From positions 496,001 to 560,000 of the forward strand of contig JANVFP010000025.1 in the NCBI GenBank assembly GCA_027919835.1: a DNA stretch of 64,000 bases, in the 5' to 3' direction. A model generated the notes under the pieces. It was not told the origin of the DNA. It ran no database searches and was given only the letters and a program-made list of their open reading frames with translations. Position 1 is the first letter of the stretch; every line of letters starts with the position of its first letter. Both the position numbers and the translations under genes were made by a program. This document shows, piece after piece, positions 1 to 9,500 of this stretch. The DNA is from Lentinula raphanica. Its lineage: Eukaryota; Basidiomycota; Agaricomycetes; Agaricales; Omphalotaceae.

Positions 1-180
1 ACGACGACCACGTTTTGGAAAGTGTAGGGGAGTAGTGTCTTCTGCATTATCACTGAAGTGCGCAGGGGTACCCCGTACAATGTTTCTTGATGTAGGTGTA
101 AGGATGTGGAAGGAGTAAGGAGTATAATGAATATCCTCCTCAACCTCCACTTCCTCGAAGGTAAAAGTTCTAGTAGCCAT
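1..180 (-). CDS. 5' end of an unidentified ORF, cut by the window edge
   Basis: On the minus strand an ATG at 180 opens 60 codons with no stop before base 1. The peptide starts MATRTFTFEEVEVEEDIHYT and ends in a basic KRGRR run at the edge. I do not recognise it. A TATA-like box (minus strand, 704-713) and a phased array of CRE-like sites lie upstream, and the whole neighbourhood is repeat-rich, so this may be the first exon of a retroelement or repeat-encoded gene. A chance ORF cannot be excluded, because the window holds only its start. Confidence 0.35.
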   Translation of the reverse strand, partial: MATRTFTFEEVEVEEDIHYTPYSFHILTPTSRNIVRGTPAHFSDNAEDTTPLHFPKRGRR

Positions 181-385
181 GACTGATGACAACAGGAGAC
201 TAGTTATTATGTAAGGTGTTGGTTGCAACACTGATCACGGATCTAAAGCTGAATCACAAGGAAGTAGATTATCCTGGGGTTATCACCAAGAATGGCTTCT
301 AGAAATCTATAAATCTAACACACAGATCTTTGCTGGAATATTACGTCAGCAAAGTATCAAAAAGGTGTGGCTACATTGTCTGGGA

Positions 386-605
386 TGGACGTCAGACAGG
401 TAATCACAATTGTTGCACAGCTGGGTTGGACGTCAGACAGTGAACAAACAGCAATCACAAAGCTGGGTTGGACGTCAGTCAATGGATTGGATATATATGG
501 TCTTGCTGGATTGGACGTCAGACAAGAGAAAAGTAGTGACCACAAGACTGGATTGGACGTCAGTCAATGTGATCAAGAGTATATGCTTGCTGGGATGGAC
601 TTCAG
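386..605. repeat. 42-bp phased array of a CRE-like motif, 6 copies
   Basis: TGGACGTCAG starts at 386, 427, 469, 512 and 554, and a variant TGGACTTCAG starts at 596. Spacings are 41, 42, 43, 42 and 42 bp. The core GACGTCA matches seven of the eight bases of the ATF/CREB site TGACGTCA. Because 42 is a multiple of three, an ORF stays open through the array on the plus strand (367-660); it is a by-product of the repeat and not a gene. The array lies between a minus-strand TATA-like box and the minus-strand ORF at 180. Confidence 0.85.
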
Positions 606-703
606 ACAAGAGAGAACAACAAGTGCAGTCACAGGAGTTGACACAGAATCAGATAGGTGAAGGTAACAAAATAACTAGTCTGGGGTACAGGTAGGTATCT
701 CAT

Positions 704-713
704 GGCCTTTATA
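704..713 (-). promoter_or_regulatory. TATA-like box on the minus strand
   Basis: The minus strand reads TATATAAAGG here. It lies about 520 bp upstream of the ATG at 180, with a 19-bp repeat array just upstream (735-840) and the CRE-like array downstream. This order resembles an LTR-type U3/R/U5 promoter, but no LTR ends could be proven. Confidence 0.35.
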
Positions 714-734
714 TACTGTGTAAAATAAATAAAA

Positions 735-840
735 GATGAGGCCACAATAATCAAATGGTGCCATTATAATCAAATAAGGCCACAATAATTAAATGTGCCC
801 ATAATAATTGAATGAGGCCATGATAATTAGATGGGGCCAC
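735..840. repeat. 19-bp tandem array, 6 copies
   Basis: A degenerate unit close to GAGGCCACAATAATTAAAT is repeated. Its GCC core falls at 741, 760, 779, 797, 817 and 836, so the period is 18-20 bp. It sits directly upstream of the TATA-like box on the minus strand and could be an enhancer-type repeat of a retroelement. Confidence 0.75.
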
Positions 841-1202
841 TGGGTATTTTATATTTACAGAATCAGGTCATGAAATAATAAAAGAAGATCAGACCATCAT
901 CATTTAAGTATGATCATACCATTTCACAAAAGTGACACCACTAATTATTAAATTCCGGAGTCCACTATAGCGTGGGAAAATACGCCGGAAATAGCGCATT
1001 TTAAGCTGGAGTTTAGGCAGGCATATGCTTGAGAGTTATTTTCAATTTTTCCATGTTTTCTTGTAATTGTTATCAAGGGATTTGGTTGAAAGTAAGCCAT
1101 GATTATCAGATAATCTTGAAGCCCCAGAAAGTGTTGGAATTTCGAGTGGAAAGTGTATAATTTGTTCTGGAATTAACGTGAATTTGTCTGATTCCTGACA
1201 GT

Positions 1203-1640
1203 ACTTCATCACAATTACTAAACTTTAACAAAGTAAATTCAGGTAGCTACCCTCTGTAAAAGGTGAATCAGGGTAGCTACCCATTCTGAGAAGTCACTCA
1301 GGGTAGCTACCCACTCTGGAAAGTTGATCAGGGTAGCTACCCATTCTAAAAGTTAATTTGGGTAGCTACCCACTCTAAAAAATCAATGAGGGTAGCTACC
1401 CACTCTAAAAAATCAATGAGGGTAGCTACCCCACACTCCTGAGTGGCTACCTACTTAACACACTCATTGCCTATAATATCTGAAAATTTAACACAGTAGT
1501 ACTGTATATTATCCTCAACACAATTGATACACCTAACGATTTACAAAATTGGAACAGTGATATTATATGTTATACTTGATGAACTTAACACTTTTAACAG
1601 TGGAGAACTTAGATCTGCATTACTGCATGTCATATTTGAT
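1203..1640. repeat. Left copy of a 430-bp direct duplication, with a 30-bp palindrome array
   Basis: It starts CTTCATCACAATTACTAAAC and is repeated with few changes at 2877-3290. Inside, the palindrome GGTAGCTACC (often GGGTAGCTACCC) occurs seven times at about 1242, 1271, 1301, 1331, 1361, 1391 and 1421, very close to every 30 bp, separated by AT-rich spacers. The AT-rich remainder, 1441-1640, is also shared with the right copy. The pair could be terminal repeats of a small non-autonomous element or a simple duplication. No open reading frame of note lies inside. Confidence 0.8.
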
Positions 1641-1647
1641 GTTTAGG

Positions 1648-1768
1648 TGGGTAGCTACCTGACCAATAGGTAGCTACCCCATCAATGCTGATTTTTGTTT
1701 GGGTAGCTACCCATGGGAGAATTTAAGTTGGGTAGCTACCCAAGATATTTTACATGAGGGTAGCTACC
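1648..1768. repeat. Second cluster of GGTAGCTACC palindromes
   Basis: Five copies lie at about 1648, 1669, 1702, 1731 and 1758, with less regular spacing (21-33 bp) than the neighbouring array. They follow directly after the left 430-bp duplication unit. Confidence 0.8.
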
Positions 1769-2640
1769 CACCATAATGCTTTAGTTGGATCAACTTGGAT
1801 GATGGATCACTCAATTTCATTCTTAGTATATTAATTTCCTTATACACATTAGACTGAGCAACTAAAAACTTACATATAATATACTTTAACATACTCAATA
1901 CTTGCACTTCATTATTCAATATAATACTCACATGTACACTGAACAATCAAATAATCAGAGCAGTATTATCACTAATTACACTTGTTACACTCAACATATC
2001 TCATCAATAAATATAGCACACCTTCAATACAACATTGTTATACAATAATAGGCATATAGCAACGATTTTGGGCGCTTATGGGCGCTTATTTTGGGTTTTC
2101 AACTCGAAATTCTTGAATAGCACATCCTATAATTTTTGTATAGGTCTTATATTGTGTCAGGATGTTGTTCATATCATACTTCTTAGGATTTAAATCCGAG
2201 AACACAGAAATCCATTTTCTAGGGCAGGATATATAGTGATCTTTTGTAATGTAACAGCAATTTGGATAAATTACACTGCATATATCCATGTTTTGCTGGG
2301 AGACTGATGTTATCTCATGTGAAATTCACTGCAACAGTCCACTGACAGTGTCTGTACATGCTTTCAATGGTCATTATGATGATTGGACTCTGCATCCTAC
2401 ATTTACATATTTCATGTACACTTGAAATATGGATAGGTGCATGTAACTGCAGATGTCATAATCAATGAGCCCCATGGTGAATCTCTTAGCTGTATCACAT
2501 GGAGGTATCCTAGAATGGGTCATAGAGGGTTGCTTTTTATGCCCAAGTAGCAATTTGGCTGCATGACATGCACTTCAGGCACCCACCAAACAGGCCTTCT
2601 TAGGCCAAAAAAATGGTTTACCTAAATAGGCCTAAGAGGC
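1769..2640. other. AT-rich stretch with no recognisable gene
   Basis: Only short ORFs occur, for example a 67-codon one on the minus strand at 2086-2289 with no recognisable motif. The DNA is AT-rich and CpG-poor, like the rest of the left block. I see no structural RNA or coding signal in it. Confidence 0.5.
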
Positions 2641-2660
2641 TCAAAATATGGGTAGGCTAC

Positions 2661-2786
2661 CCTGGGGTCCTTAAGGTAGGTAGCTACCACAGGCTGGGTA
2701 GTAGCTACCCCCATAGTGTGAGGTTTTGAGATGGGTAGCTACCCTACTTAGGGTGCCAGGGGTCCTTCTGAGGTAGCTACCCTATG
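2661..2786. repeat. Third cluster of palindromic GGTAGCTACC-type motifs
   Basis: About four copies lie within 120 bp, one of them expanded to GGGTAGTAGCTACCC. They sit in the interval between the two 430-bp duplicated units. Confidence 0.7.
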
Positions 2787-2876
2787 TTTCCAAACAATTG
2801 TTAAAAGTAGTTTACTAATACTCTGGTAACATTAGTCATCTTCTATCTTATAAAACAGGCTAGGGCCTTTGATGTT

Positions 2877-3290
2877 CTTCATCAGAATTACTAAACTTCA
2901 ACAAAGTAAATTCAGGTAGCTACCCTCTGTAAAAAGTAAATCAGGGTAGCTACCCACTTTGAAAAGTTGATCAGGGTAGCTACCCACTCTAAAAGTTAAT
3001 CTGGGTAGCTAGTAGCTACCCACTCTAAAAAGTTAATTAGGGTAGCTACCCCACACTCCTGGGTGGCTACCTACTTACAAGGTAAATTATGGTACCTACT
3101 TAACACATTCATTGCCTATAATATCTGAAAATCTAACACAGTAGTACTGTATATTATCCACAACATAATTGATACACCTAACAATTTACAAAATTGAAAC
3201 AGTGATAATATGTGTTATACTTGATGAACTTAACACTGTTAACAGTGGAGAACTTAGATCTGCATTACTGCATGATATCATATTCAATAC
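2877..3290. repeat. Right copy of the 430-bp direct duplication
   Basis: It repeats 1203-1640 in the same orientation, about 1.67 kb away. It has five GGTAGCTACC-type palindromes (about 2915, 2945, 2975, one expanded near 3004, and 3041) followed by the same AT-rich tail, including the shared phrase AACAGTGGAGAACTTAGATC. It has fewer palindrome units than the left copy, so the 30-bp array has changed in copy number since duplication. Confidence 0.8.
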
Positions 3291-3356
3291 ACTCATTACA
3301 CAAGTGCTAACCCCCACATAGGGAGGGGTCTGATTTGTTGCCCAACATCAGGAAAC

Positions 3357-3460
3357 TAGGGTTAGGGGTTAGGGGGTTGGGGCCTGTTAGGGGTTAGGGG
3401 TTGAGGATATTTTTCATAAGTTAGGAGTTAGGGTTAGGGGTTGGGTCAGGGTTGGGAAGG
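3357..3460 (+). repeat. Interstitial telomere-like GGTTAG tract
   Basis: Degenerate runs of TTAGGG and TTAGGGG recur (for example AGGGTTAGGGGTTAGGGGG), with interruptions, over about 100 bp. TTAGGG is the usual telomere repeat of filamentous fungi. The tract is degenerate and interstitial, so it is not a chromosome end. It may be a healed break, a subtelomeric remnant or part of a repeat. Confidence 0.6.
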
Positions 3461-3469
3461 TAGCCCTAG

Positions 3470-4050
3470 ACCTATATTACATAAGGGGGGTCTCAGTTTT
3501 CTCTAAAAATGCCTGGTTCAAGAGATATAAGCAATTCATTTTAAAAATCCTTTTTTAAATCCTTTTTTAAATCATTTAAATATTATTTTTTTAGTAGGGC
3601 CAATAGGTTATCCAGATTTTTTGCAAAATGTCTCTGGACAGTTATCAGGATCTTTTGCAAAAGCCTAGCAGAATCAGCTGAATTCTTTGTAGCTGCCAAT
3701 ATTTACATACTTTTCCACCCAGTGTGTACAGACCAGCCAGTTTTTCAACATACCGGGCCAAATGACCCTGCCAGAAGTTGTGAGTCTAGCGCTGTGATGA
3801 CAAATAGTCAGGTTACTAGATTGCTGTTCAGATATCATCCGTTACATGGCTACTGGAGGGCCGGAGATACCATAATTATAACATTAATCTGGAGGTATAG
3901 TCATCGTTCTATTTTCTGATATTGTTCTCATACCTGCATGCAACCAGGCTCAAACTGTTCATTGACTACAGTTACCTTTTCAATCCAACTTGATGGCTAT
4001 GATTCTTTGAGGGTATTTTGTTGAAGGGAACCCAAAGCAAGATCAGCGCC
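3470..4050. other. No gene seen; low-complexity AT-rich DNA
   Basis: It contains a T-rich repeat near 3541-3595 (units close to TAAATCCTTTTT) and a 65-codon plus-strand ORF at 3722-3919 with no recognisable motif. Nothing else can be supported. Confidence 0.4.
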
Positions 4051-4052
4051 CA

Positions 4053-4386
4053 GTGGCTAGCCTGAATGCCGACAAGCTCATACCCCTCCCGTTAATTGCT
4101 ATGATTGCAGTCCTGGTATGCCACCCTCTTCCTTTCATGTATGAGGTGTTCACTGAAAATGTCAACATTAAGATAGGCCATGTTATCAAAGAGTGGGCAG
4201 CTGGCTACAAAACAGAAATACCATTTGCTGCTGGCGTCCTCAGCAGCCAGTGAATGTGCCTTTTCATACATGGTGGGTTGGTTCACAATGAATGGCATCC
4301 AGTTACACCGCAGTCATGGGGACTTTGACCAAAATGGTGAAAGATTCCCCAAAGTATGTGAAATATTTACAGGAGTATCTCTATAG
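4053..4386 (+). pseudogene. Possible hAT-family transposase C-terminal relic
   Basis: Two overlapping plus-strand frames resemble the C-terminal dimerisation region of hAT transposases. One frame (4180-4386) has LASSAASECAFS followed by a hydrophobic segment, like the family's ASSxxSERxFS signature. The preceding frame (4053-4253) has a PLPLIAM-type stretch seen just upstream of that signature. The shift between frames and the lack of the N-terminal RNase H-like domain would make this a decayed fragment. The match is short and judged by eye. Confidence 0.3.
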
Positions 4387-4789
4387 AGAGATGATGTATG
4401 TTCTCTTGCCCTTTGATCAGTAGTACTCACTGTAATGTCTTCACATAGAACAATGGGCAAGACTGTCATACCTTCCAAGAAGTATGACTACAATGCTCTT
4501 GAGTGCTTTGCAGAGGAGGAGTCTCAGTCGAGTCATTCATAATTGCCTTACTAGAAGTGGACACTTTTTCATGTCATTTGCTTTTCTGTTGTTCAATAAC
4601 CTGTTCCTATCATTACAATATATATCATGATTTAATCTCAAAGATTCACAGGCTATGAACAGAATCCTGAATGGTATAGATAAACTATAGAGGAGTGTGA
4701 AGCAGGGTGAGAACTTCCTGGTATAAGCTAGAGCTGTGTTGCAGTCACATAGTGGGGGCACGGTAGAGAATAGTCAAAGCATGTTGAAA
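4387..4789. other. No gene seen
   Basis: It contains only short ORFs (for example minus 4537-4761) without recognisable motifs. The base composition matches the surrounding repeat block. Confidence 0.4.
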
Positions 4790-5175
4790 GAACCATGAAG
4801 CACTTTTAGGTTTAATCGGAAGATTGTGAGAGTATACTGGGATGCCCATAGAGAACTACTATGGGAATGTTAGATGATAGTGAGAGCAAGGTGGGATGTC
4901 CATGGAATACTACTAGGGAAATGTTAGATAATAGTGGAAATGTACTGGAAGAAACATGAAGGACTTTTATGTTTAATCAGGAGATAATGAGAGTACACTG
5001 AGATGTCCATGGAATACTACTAGGGAAATGTTAGATGATAGTGGAAATGTGCTGGAAGAAACATGAAGGACTTTTATGTTTAATCAGGAGATAATGAGAG
5101 TACACTGGGATGACTATGGAAGACTACTAGGGAAATGTGAGATAATAGCGAGAGCAAGGTGGGATGACAATGGAA
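4790..5175. repeat. Degenerate tandem repeat, about 107-bp unit
   Basis: The phrase GGACTTTTATGTTTAATCAG occurs at 4961 and 5068, 107 bp apart. A degenerate version lies at about 4800. The linked phrases (GGGAAATGTTAGAT..., GAGAGTACACTG) repeat in the same order. The two central units are nearly identical, while the outer copies are diverged or truncated. Confidence 0.8.
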
Positions 5176-6120
5176 AACTACAGGCTATACAAGGACTTTG
5201 CCAGATACCTATAATATGATCTACAGCATGATGAAAAATTGTCCAGAATAAGCTAAAGTTGTGTTAGAAGTATGTAATGGAATTTTACAATATGCTGGAA
5301 AGACTTCTGAAGACTTCAAATTGAGTTTTGGATATCTAGAGGACACCCTGAGGCTGAGCCAGGTCAAGTTGGGCTTCTAGGAAAGTACTTTAGAAGATAT
5401 TAGAATTGTGAGGTAGCTGCATAAAAATCTATCAGAGTAAACTGACACTATCTTGGGGTATGGTTCAAATTCTATGAGGAAACTTTGGAGAATATTGGGA
5501 ACTCTTTATAGCACATTGGTGACACTTCCTTGTATTCTTGATATTATCTTGAATATTCTTTTCAGCACCTTAGAAATATCTCTTGAATACTGGAACTAGT
5601 TTTCAGAAGCAGAGGCCTACTCTTGGTCTCCTCCTAGTTCTCTAGTCTGCTCTTGAAGACTTTCAGCAAACCCAGTTTCTCTGAGATCTATTTGGATAGC
5701 TTACTGCCAGGGGTTTTTCAAGGCTTTCAAAAAATCCCTTTGGAAATTTCAGATCAAATCTGAGTACCTCAGATCACCAAGGAATAGGGGGGTGTCTCCT
5801 GGCCACCCATGGAACTTAGGTTACCTGTGGACTTTGTATCCCCCAAGGTGTGCTCTGTCTAGCCTAGTGTTTCTTGGTGAGCCAGGGCATTTGGGCACTT
5901 TTCCAGATGAAAGAGTGACAGTCACACGCTGGAGAAATTGCAAGAAAAATAACAAAAATCCCAAAAAATTGCTCAAAATCATCAAAAGTGCAAGAATCTT
6001 GGCTCTGATTATTCTTCAAGCTTCAAGTACAGCTGATCAGCAAGTTATTCAAGTACTCATCCATTAGTAGATGTCAAAAAGATGAAGAATCAAGGAAGAA
6101 CAATTTGAACAAGAGAAAAG
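5176..6120. other. No gene seen; repeat-block DNA
   Basis: A 91-codon plus-strand ORF at 5792-6067 has no recognisable motif and a lysine/asparagine-rich tail that looks like chance translation of AT-rich DNA. No structure beyond short local repeats is visible. Confidence 0.4.
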
Positions 6121-6125
6121 TTTAG

Positions 6126-6211
6126 AAACTGGCTGTTCACACCTCTGAATATAAATGCCCCAGCACAGCACTGGGCTGGGGCATGACGTAGGAGGTGTGA
6201 ATGGCCAGTTT
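6126..6211. repeat. Nested inverted repeat (86-bp imperfect hairpin)
   Basis: The outer 20-bp arms lie at 6126-6145 and 6192-6211 and match as reverse complements except at two positions. Inside them, 10-bp arms ATGCCCCAGC (6155-6164) and GCTGGGGCAT (6175-6184) pair perfectly around a 10-base loop. It lies about 340 bp downstream of the 3' end of the intact NACHT gene. It could be a MITE-like remnant, a transcript hairpin or a terminator-like structure. Confidence 0.75.
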
Positions 6212-6548
6212 GGTTCCTTCAAAATACATGTACATAAATTTAGATTTAAATCTTGATAGTTATGCATCACATGAGTCACATCTAGTGAGGAAACAAGAAA
6301 TTGGGGTATTGAGAAGTTATTAGGGTTTGGAAAGTTGGAACTCAGAAAATGGAGAAATTGAGAGCAGAGAGGTTAAGGAATTGAAAGCAGGAAGGTCAAA
6401 AAATTGGGAGAGAGTGGGGAGTGGGAAGGATAAAAATTAGAAGTTGAAAGTTGAGGTATCATATATATAAAATCACTTCAAACTAGTAGTTGAAAGCAAA
6501 GGTAACTAAGATATAGCATTGCATACTGCCATGATGAAGTCACAGGTA

Positions 6549-9500
6549 TCAAACTTGCAATACATGAATCCTATCACGAAGACAAACCCAGGATTCATTT
6601 GGACCCATAATGTCAGATTCTACAGGTGGAACATGAACAAATACTAAGTTTGACAAAGGATCACCTGATATGTAAACAAAATAATTCCCATCTGAGGCAC
6701 ATGAGTACCATCTCCATTGCCAGAAATCTGAGATTGTTGAAATTTCAAAACGATAACAACCCTCAGTATCAACAATCACCTCTGGTGAACTGTTCTCAGG
6801 ATGCAGTGTTTTGAGTGTACCACTTCTTTGATACCACTCCTTGCTGTTCTTCCAGAAATACTTCATCTCTTTGTCATTCATCTGGGGTAGCAAATCTCCC
6901 TTGTAGTTTGCCAGTTCCTCCCCAGTAGCAACTTCATAGATTCCAGAAGGTGCAAGGACATAACGACAGTCCAGGCTAAAGTAGAGCTGAAACTTTGCTG
7001 GGCCAACCAGGTTGTTATACATTGAACTTGTAGTAGAAGGCAGGTGCAAATTGAAGGCACCCCGGTGTTGTTGTAGAATTTCCTCATACTCGGCATCAGT
7101 TATTAGTGGCCTTAAATATCGAGGTGCTCGGACTTGAAGCTTGTGGTAGTGGTGTGCTAACCATTGATAATTGATTCCACCAGAGTGCGAAGATAATGAA
7201 TTGATATTAATAAAAGGATTTCTTTCCTGCAGGGTAAGTCTTCTTAGGGATGTTTTGAGCTGGTTGAATCTTTGCCATCTAGAATCAGTGAACTTCCAGA
7301 TATCTATGATGAAAGCAGTTGTAATTGCAAGCATTGTAGAGTCTGAGCTGAATGTCACTGCACAAAATGCAGGGATGAAACCTTGGGTCTCCGGGGGTGC
7401 AAGTATAGTCAATACAAGTTTAGCTTCAAAGGATGGATCTAAGCAGTCTAGTGTTGAAAGTGACCAGATATGAGATTTCTTGAGATTAGAGCAAGCAATG
7501 AATTTTCCATTGGGACTAGCTGATAAAGCCATTGGTTCAACCATCTGAGCATCCCAGGTCTGAACAAGAAGGCCAGTATTGCAGTTCCATACTGATAACA
7601 TTCCAGCAACATCCCCAGATAAGCAGAAACAACTGTCTGCCATGAGTGTCAAGCAAACAGCTGGTTTAGAGAAGGTATCATTGTGAAAGTTCATGCAGTG
7701 GTTGACAATATTTGCTGTGGACCATATTAAGGCCAACTGTTGGTTATCACGGACAGCGACCAAGTCACCTCTAGGGGAAAATGACACAGCTGTTAAAGTG
7801 GCAGACTCCACAGTGAAAAAGCCACTATGACAAATAAGGCTGTTATCTGCTATCTGAATGAAATGGAGCTCAGAACCAAAGCAGACCAGGAGTATATTGT
7901 TGTTTGGAGAAAAGGCAAGTGCAGGTAAAGGGTTTTCATCATCCAGTACATGAGAAGAAAGTTGATGACTTGCAACCATCTGTGAGCTGGACTCAATGAC
8001 ACTCCATAGCTGGACAATGCCACTGGCTAAACCCAATGCAATTGCTTGCCCATCTGAGGAAAACACGCATGATGCTACTTGTTGTGGTTCCATGATGTTG
8101 AGCTTGAGAACAGGTTCAGTTGCTGGTGTGAGTTTCCGCAATTCCGTCCCAATCAGGTAGTGAGTATTTGACAGAGCAAAGCAACGATAGAATTGAATAC
8201 AAGATGAGGAAGATATGATTTCTTTCCAAGTCAATGTGTCCCATACAATCTGTACAGATGGACTGGAATAGCCAATATAGCGAGAATCAGGGGAAGCTTT
8301 GATAACTGGAAAGAACATATTTGTCTCCTCAATTGATTTGTAAAGAAGACGTCTGTGGTTGCCAGTCTCTGAATCCCATAAGCTGATGTAGCAATAGCTC
8401 CGATAAGGCACATTGATGTCACTTAGCAATGTGCAACATGTCACAATTGTGCCTGAAGGAAGCCACACTGTTGAAACCATGCCTGGTCTTGGATTATAAA
8501 TTGGTCCAGAAGAAGGAAACACTATGTGGACACCAGGAATTCCCTCAGAATGCCATGCTTTATGAGTAGGCTTTACTTGGCAAATTATTGACCTCTTCGA
8601 GGATTGAATATTGACAGAGGATAGGCCATGGAATGCCTCCATATCAAGGATGCTTTCCCCATCAGGTGAAAATGTTACTGTGTCAGTAAACGAATTGAGA
8701 TTGGACAAGTGAAAATCTGGTTCCCACTGTTTGTATCGTTGAGTTACAAATCTCCAATCTGAAGAAAGATAGTGAGAATAGTGGCTATAAAATGAATTCT
8801 CTCGAGGAAGGAGCAGGAGGAGTGATTTGCACATTGCCCGAGGATATCTTCTAGACTGTAATTGCCAAAAAAGATCTAGTAAACATTGTGCATCATCACA
8901 GAACTGCAGCACTGAGTGCTCATTAAGACTTTGAGTTGCCAACTGAATTGAGTGAGTACTGATAAGTGAGCACAAAGAACTATGTACCTTTAAGGCCTTT
9001 TTACTACACTTCAAAGCTCTGTCTTTGAGATCTGTGCTTGCAAGGAACTTTGACACATTCCGTGGTATTGAATCCTGTGGTAGTTCAAGCAGGTAGATAT
9101 ATCCAAACCAGAATAGAATTTTCAGCCTAAGGAACTGTAGCAGCTCATGAAGAAGCTTGTCTTGTTCCTGGGGGAGCATAGGGCCAAGGCTGGCAGATAA
9201 GAGATGGTCCATCCAATGAATCATTGAATAATAAAAAGCCTGAGAAATAGGTGATTGAATATATGGCCGTAAATTGTCAGCAAGAGGAGTAATGTCAATA
9301 TGAGGAATTAAATATGTTGAATCTCTGTTAAGACAACGGAGACAACATATAGCCAAGTCTATATGATGTGATGATGGTTGAATGTAGGGAGATGGATTGA
9401 CCAGTTTGGTCCATTTTCCATTAGCCATATAATCTGCAAAAGAAGCATGAAAAGCATGCACTGTCTCCATAGAGGATGGTTCTAGTTTATCTGGCACAGA

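Noticed and set aside
367..694. Plus-strand ORFs across the CRE-like array as a repeat protein gene
   Set aside because: The 42-bp period is a multiple of three, so an ORF stays open by chance; no intron, start context or known domain supports it.
1241..3060. CRISPR array from the 30-bp spaced palindromes
   Set aside because: The repeated part is only 10-12 bp, the spacers are similar to each other, and the genome is eukaryotic.
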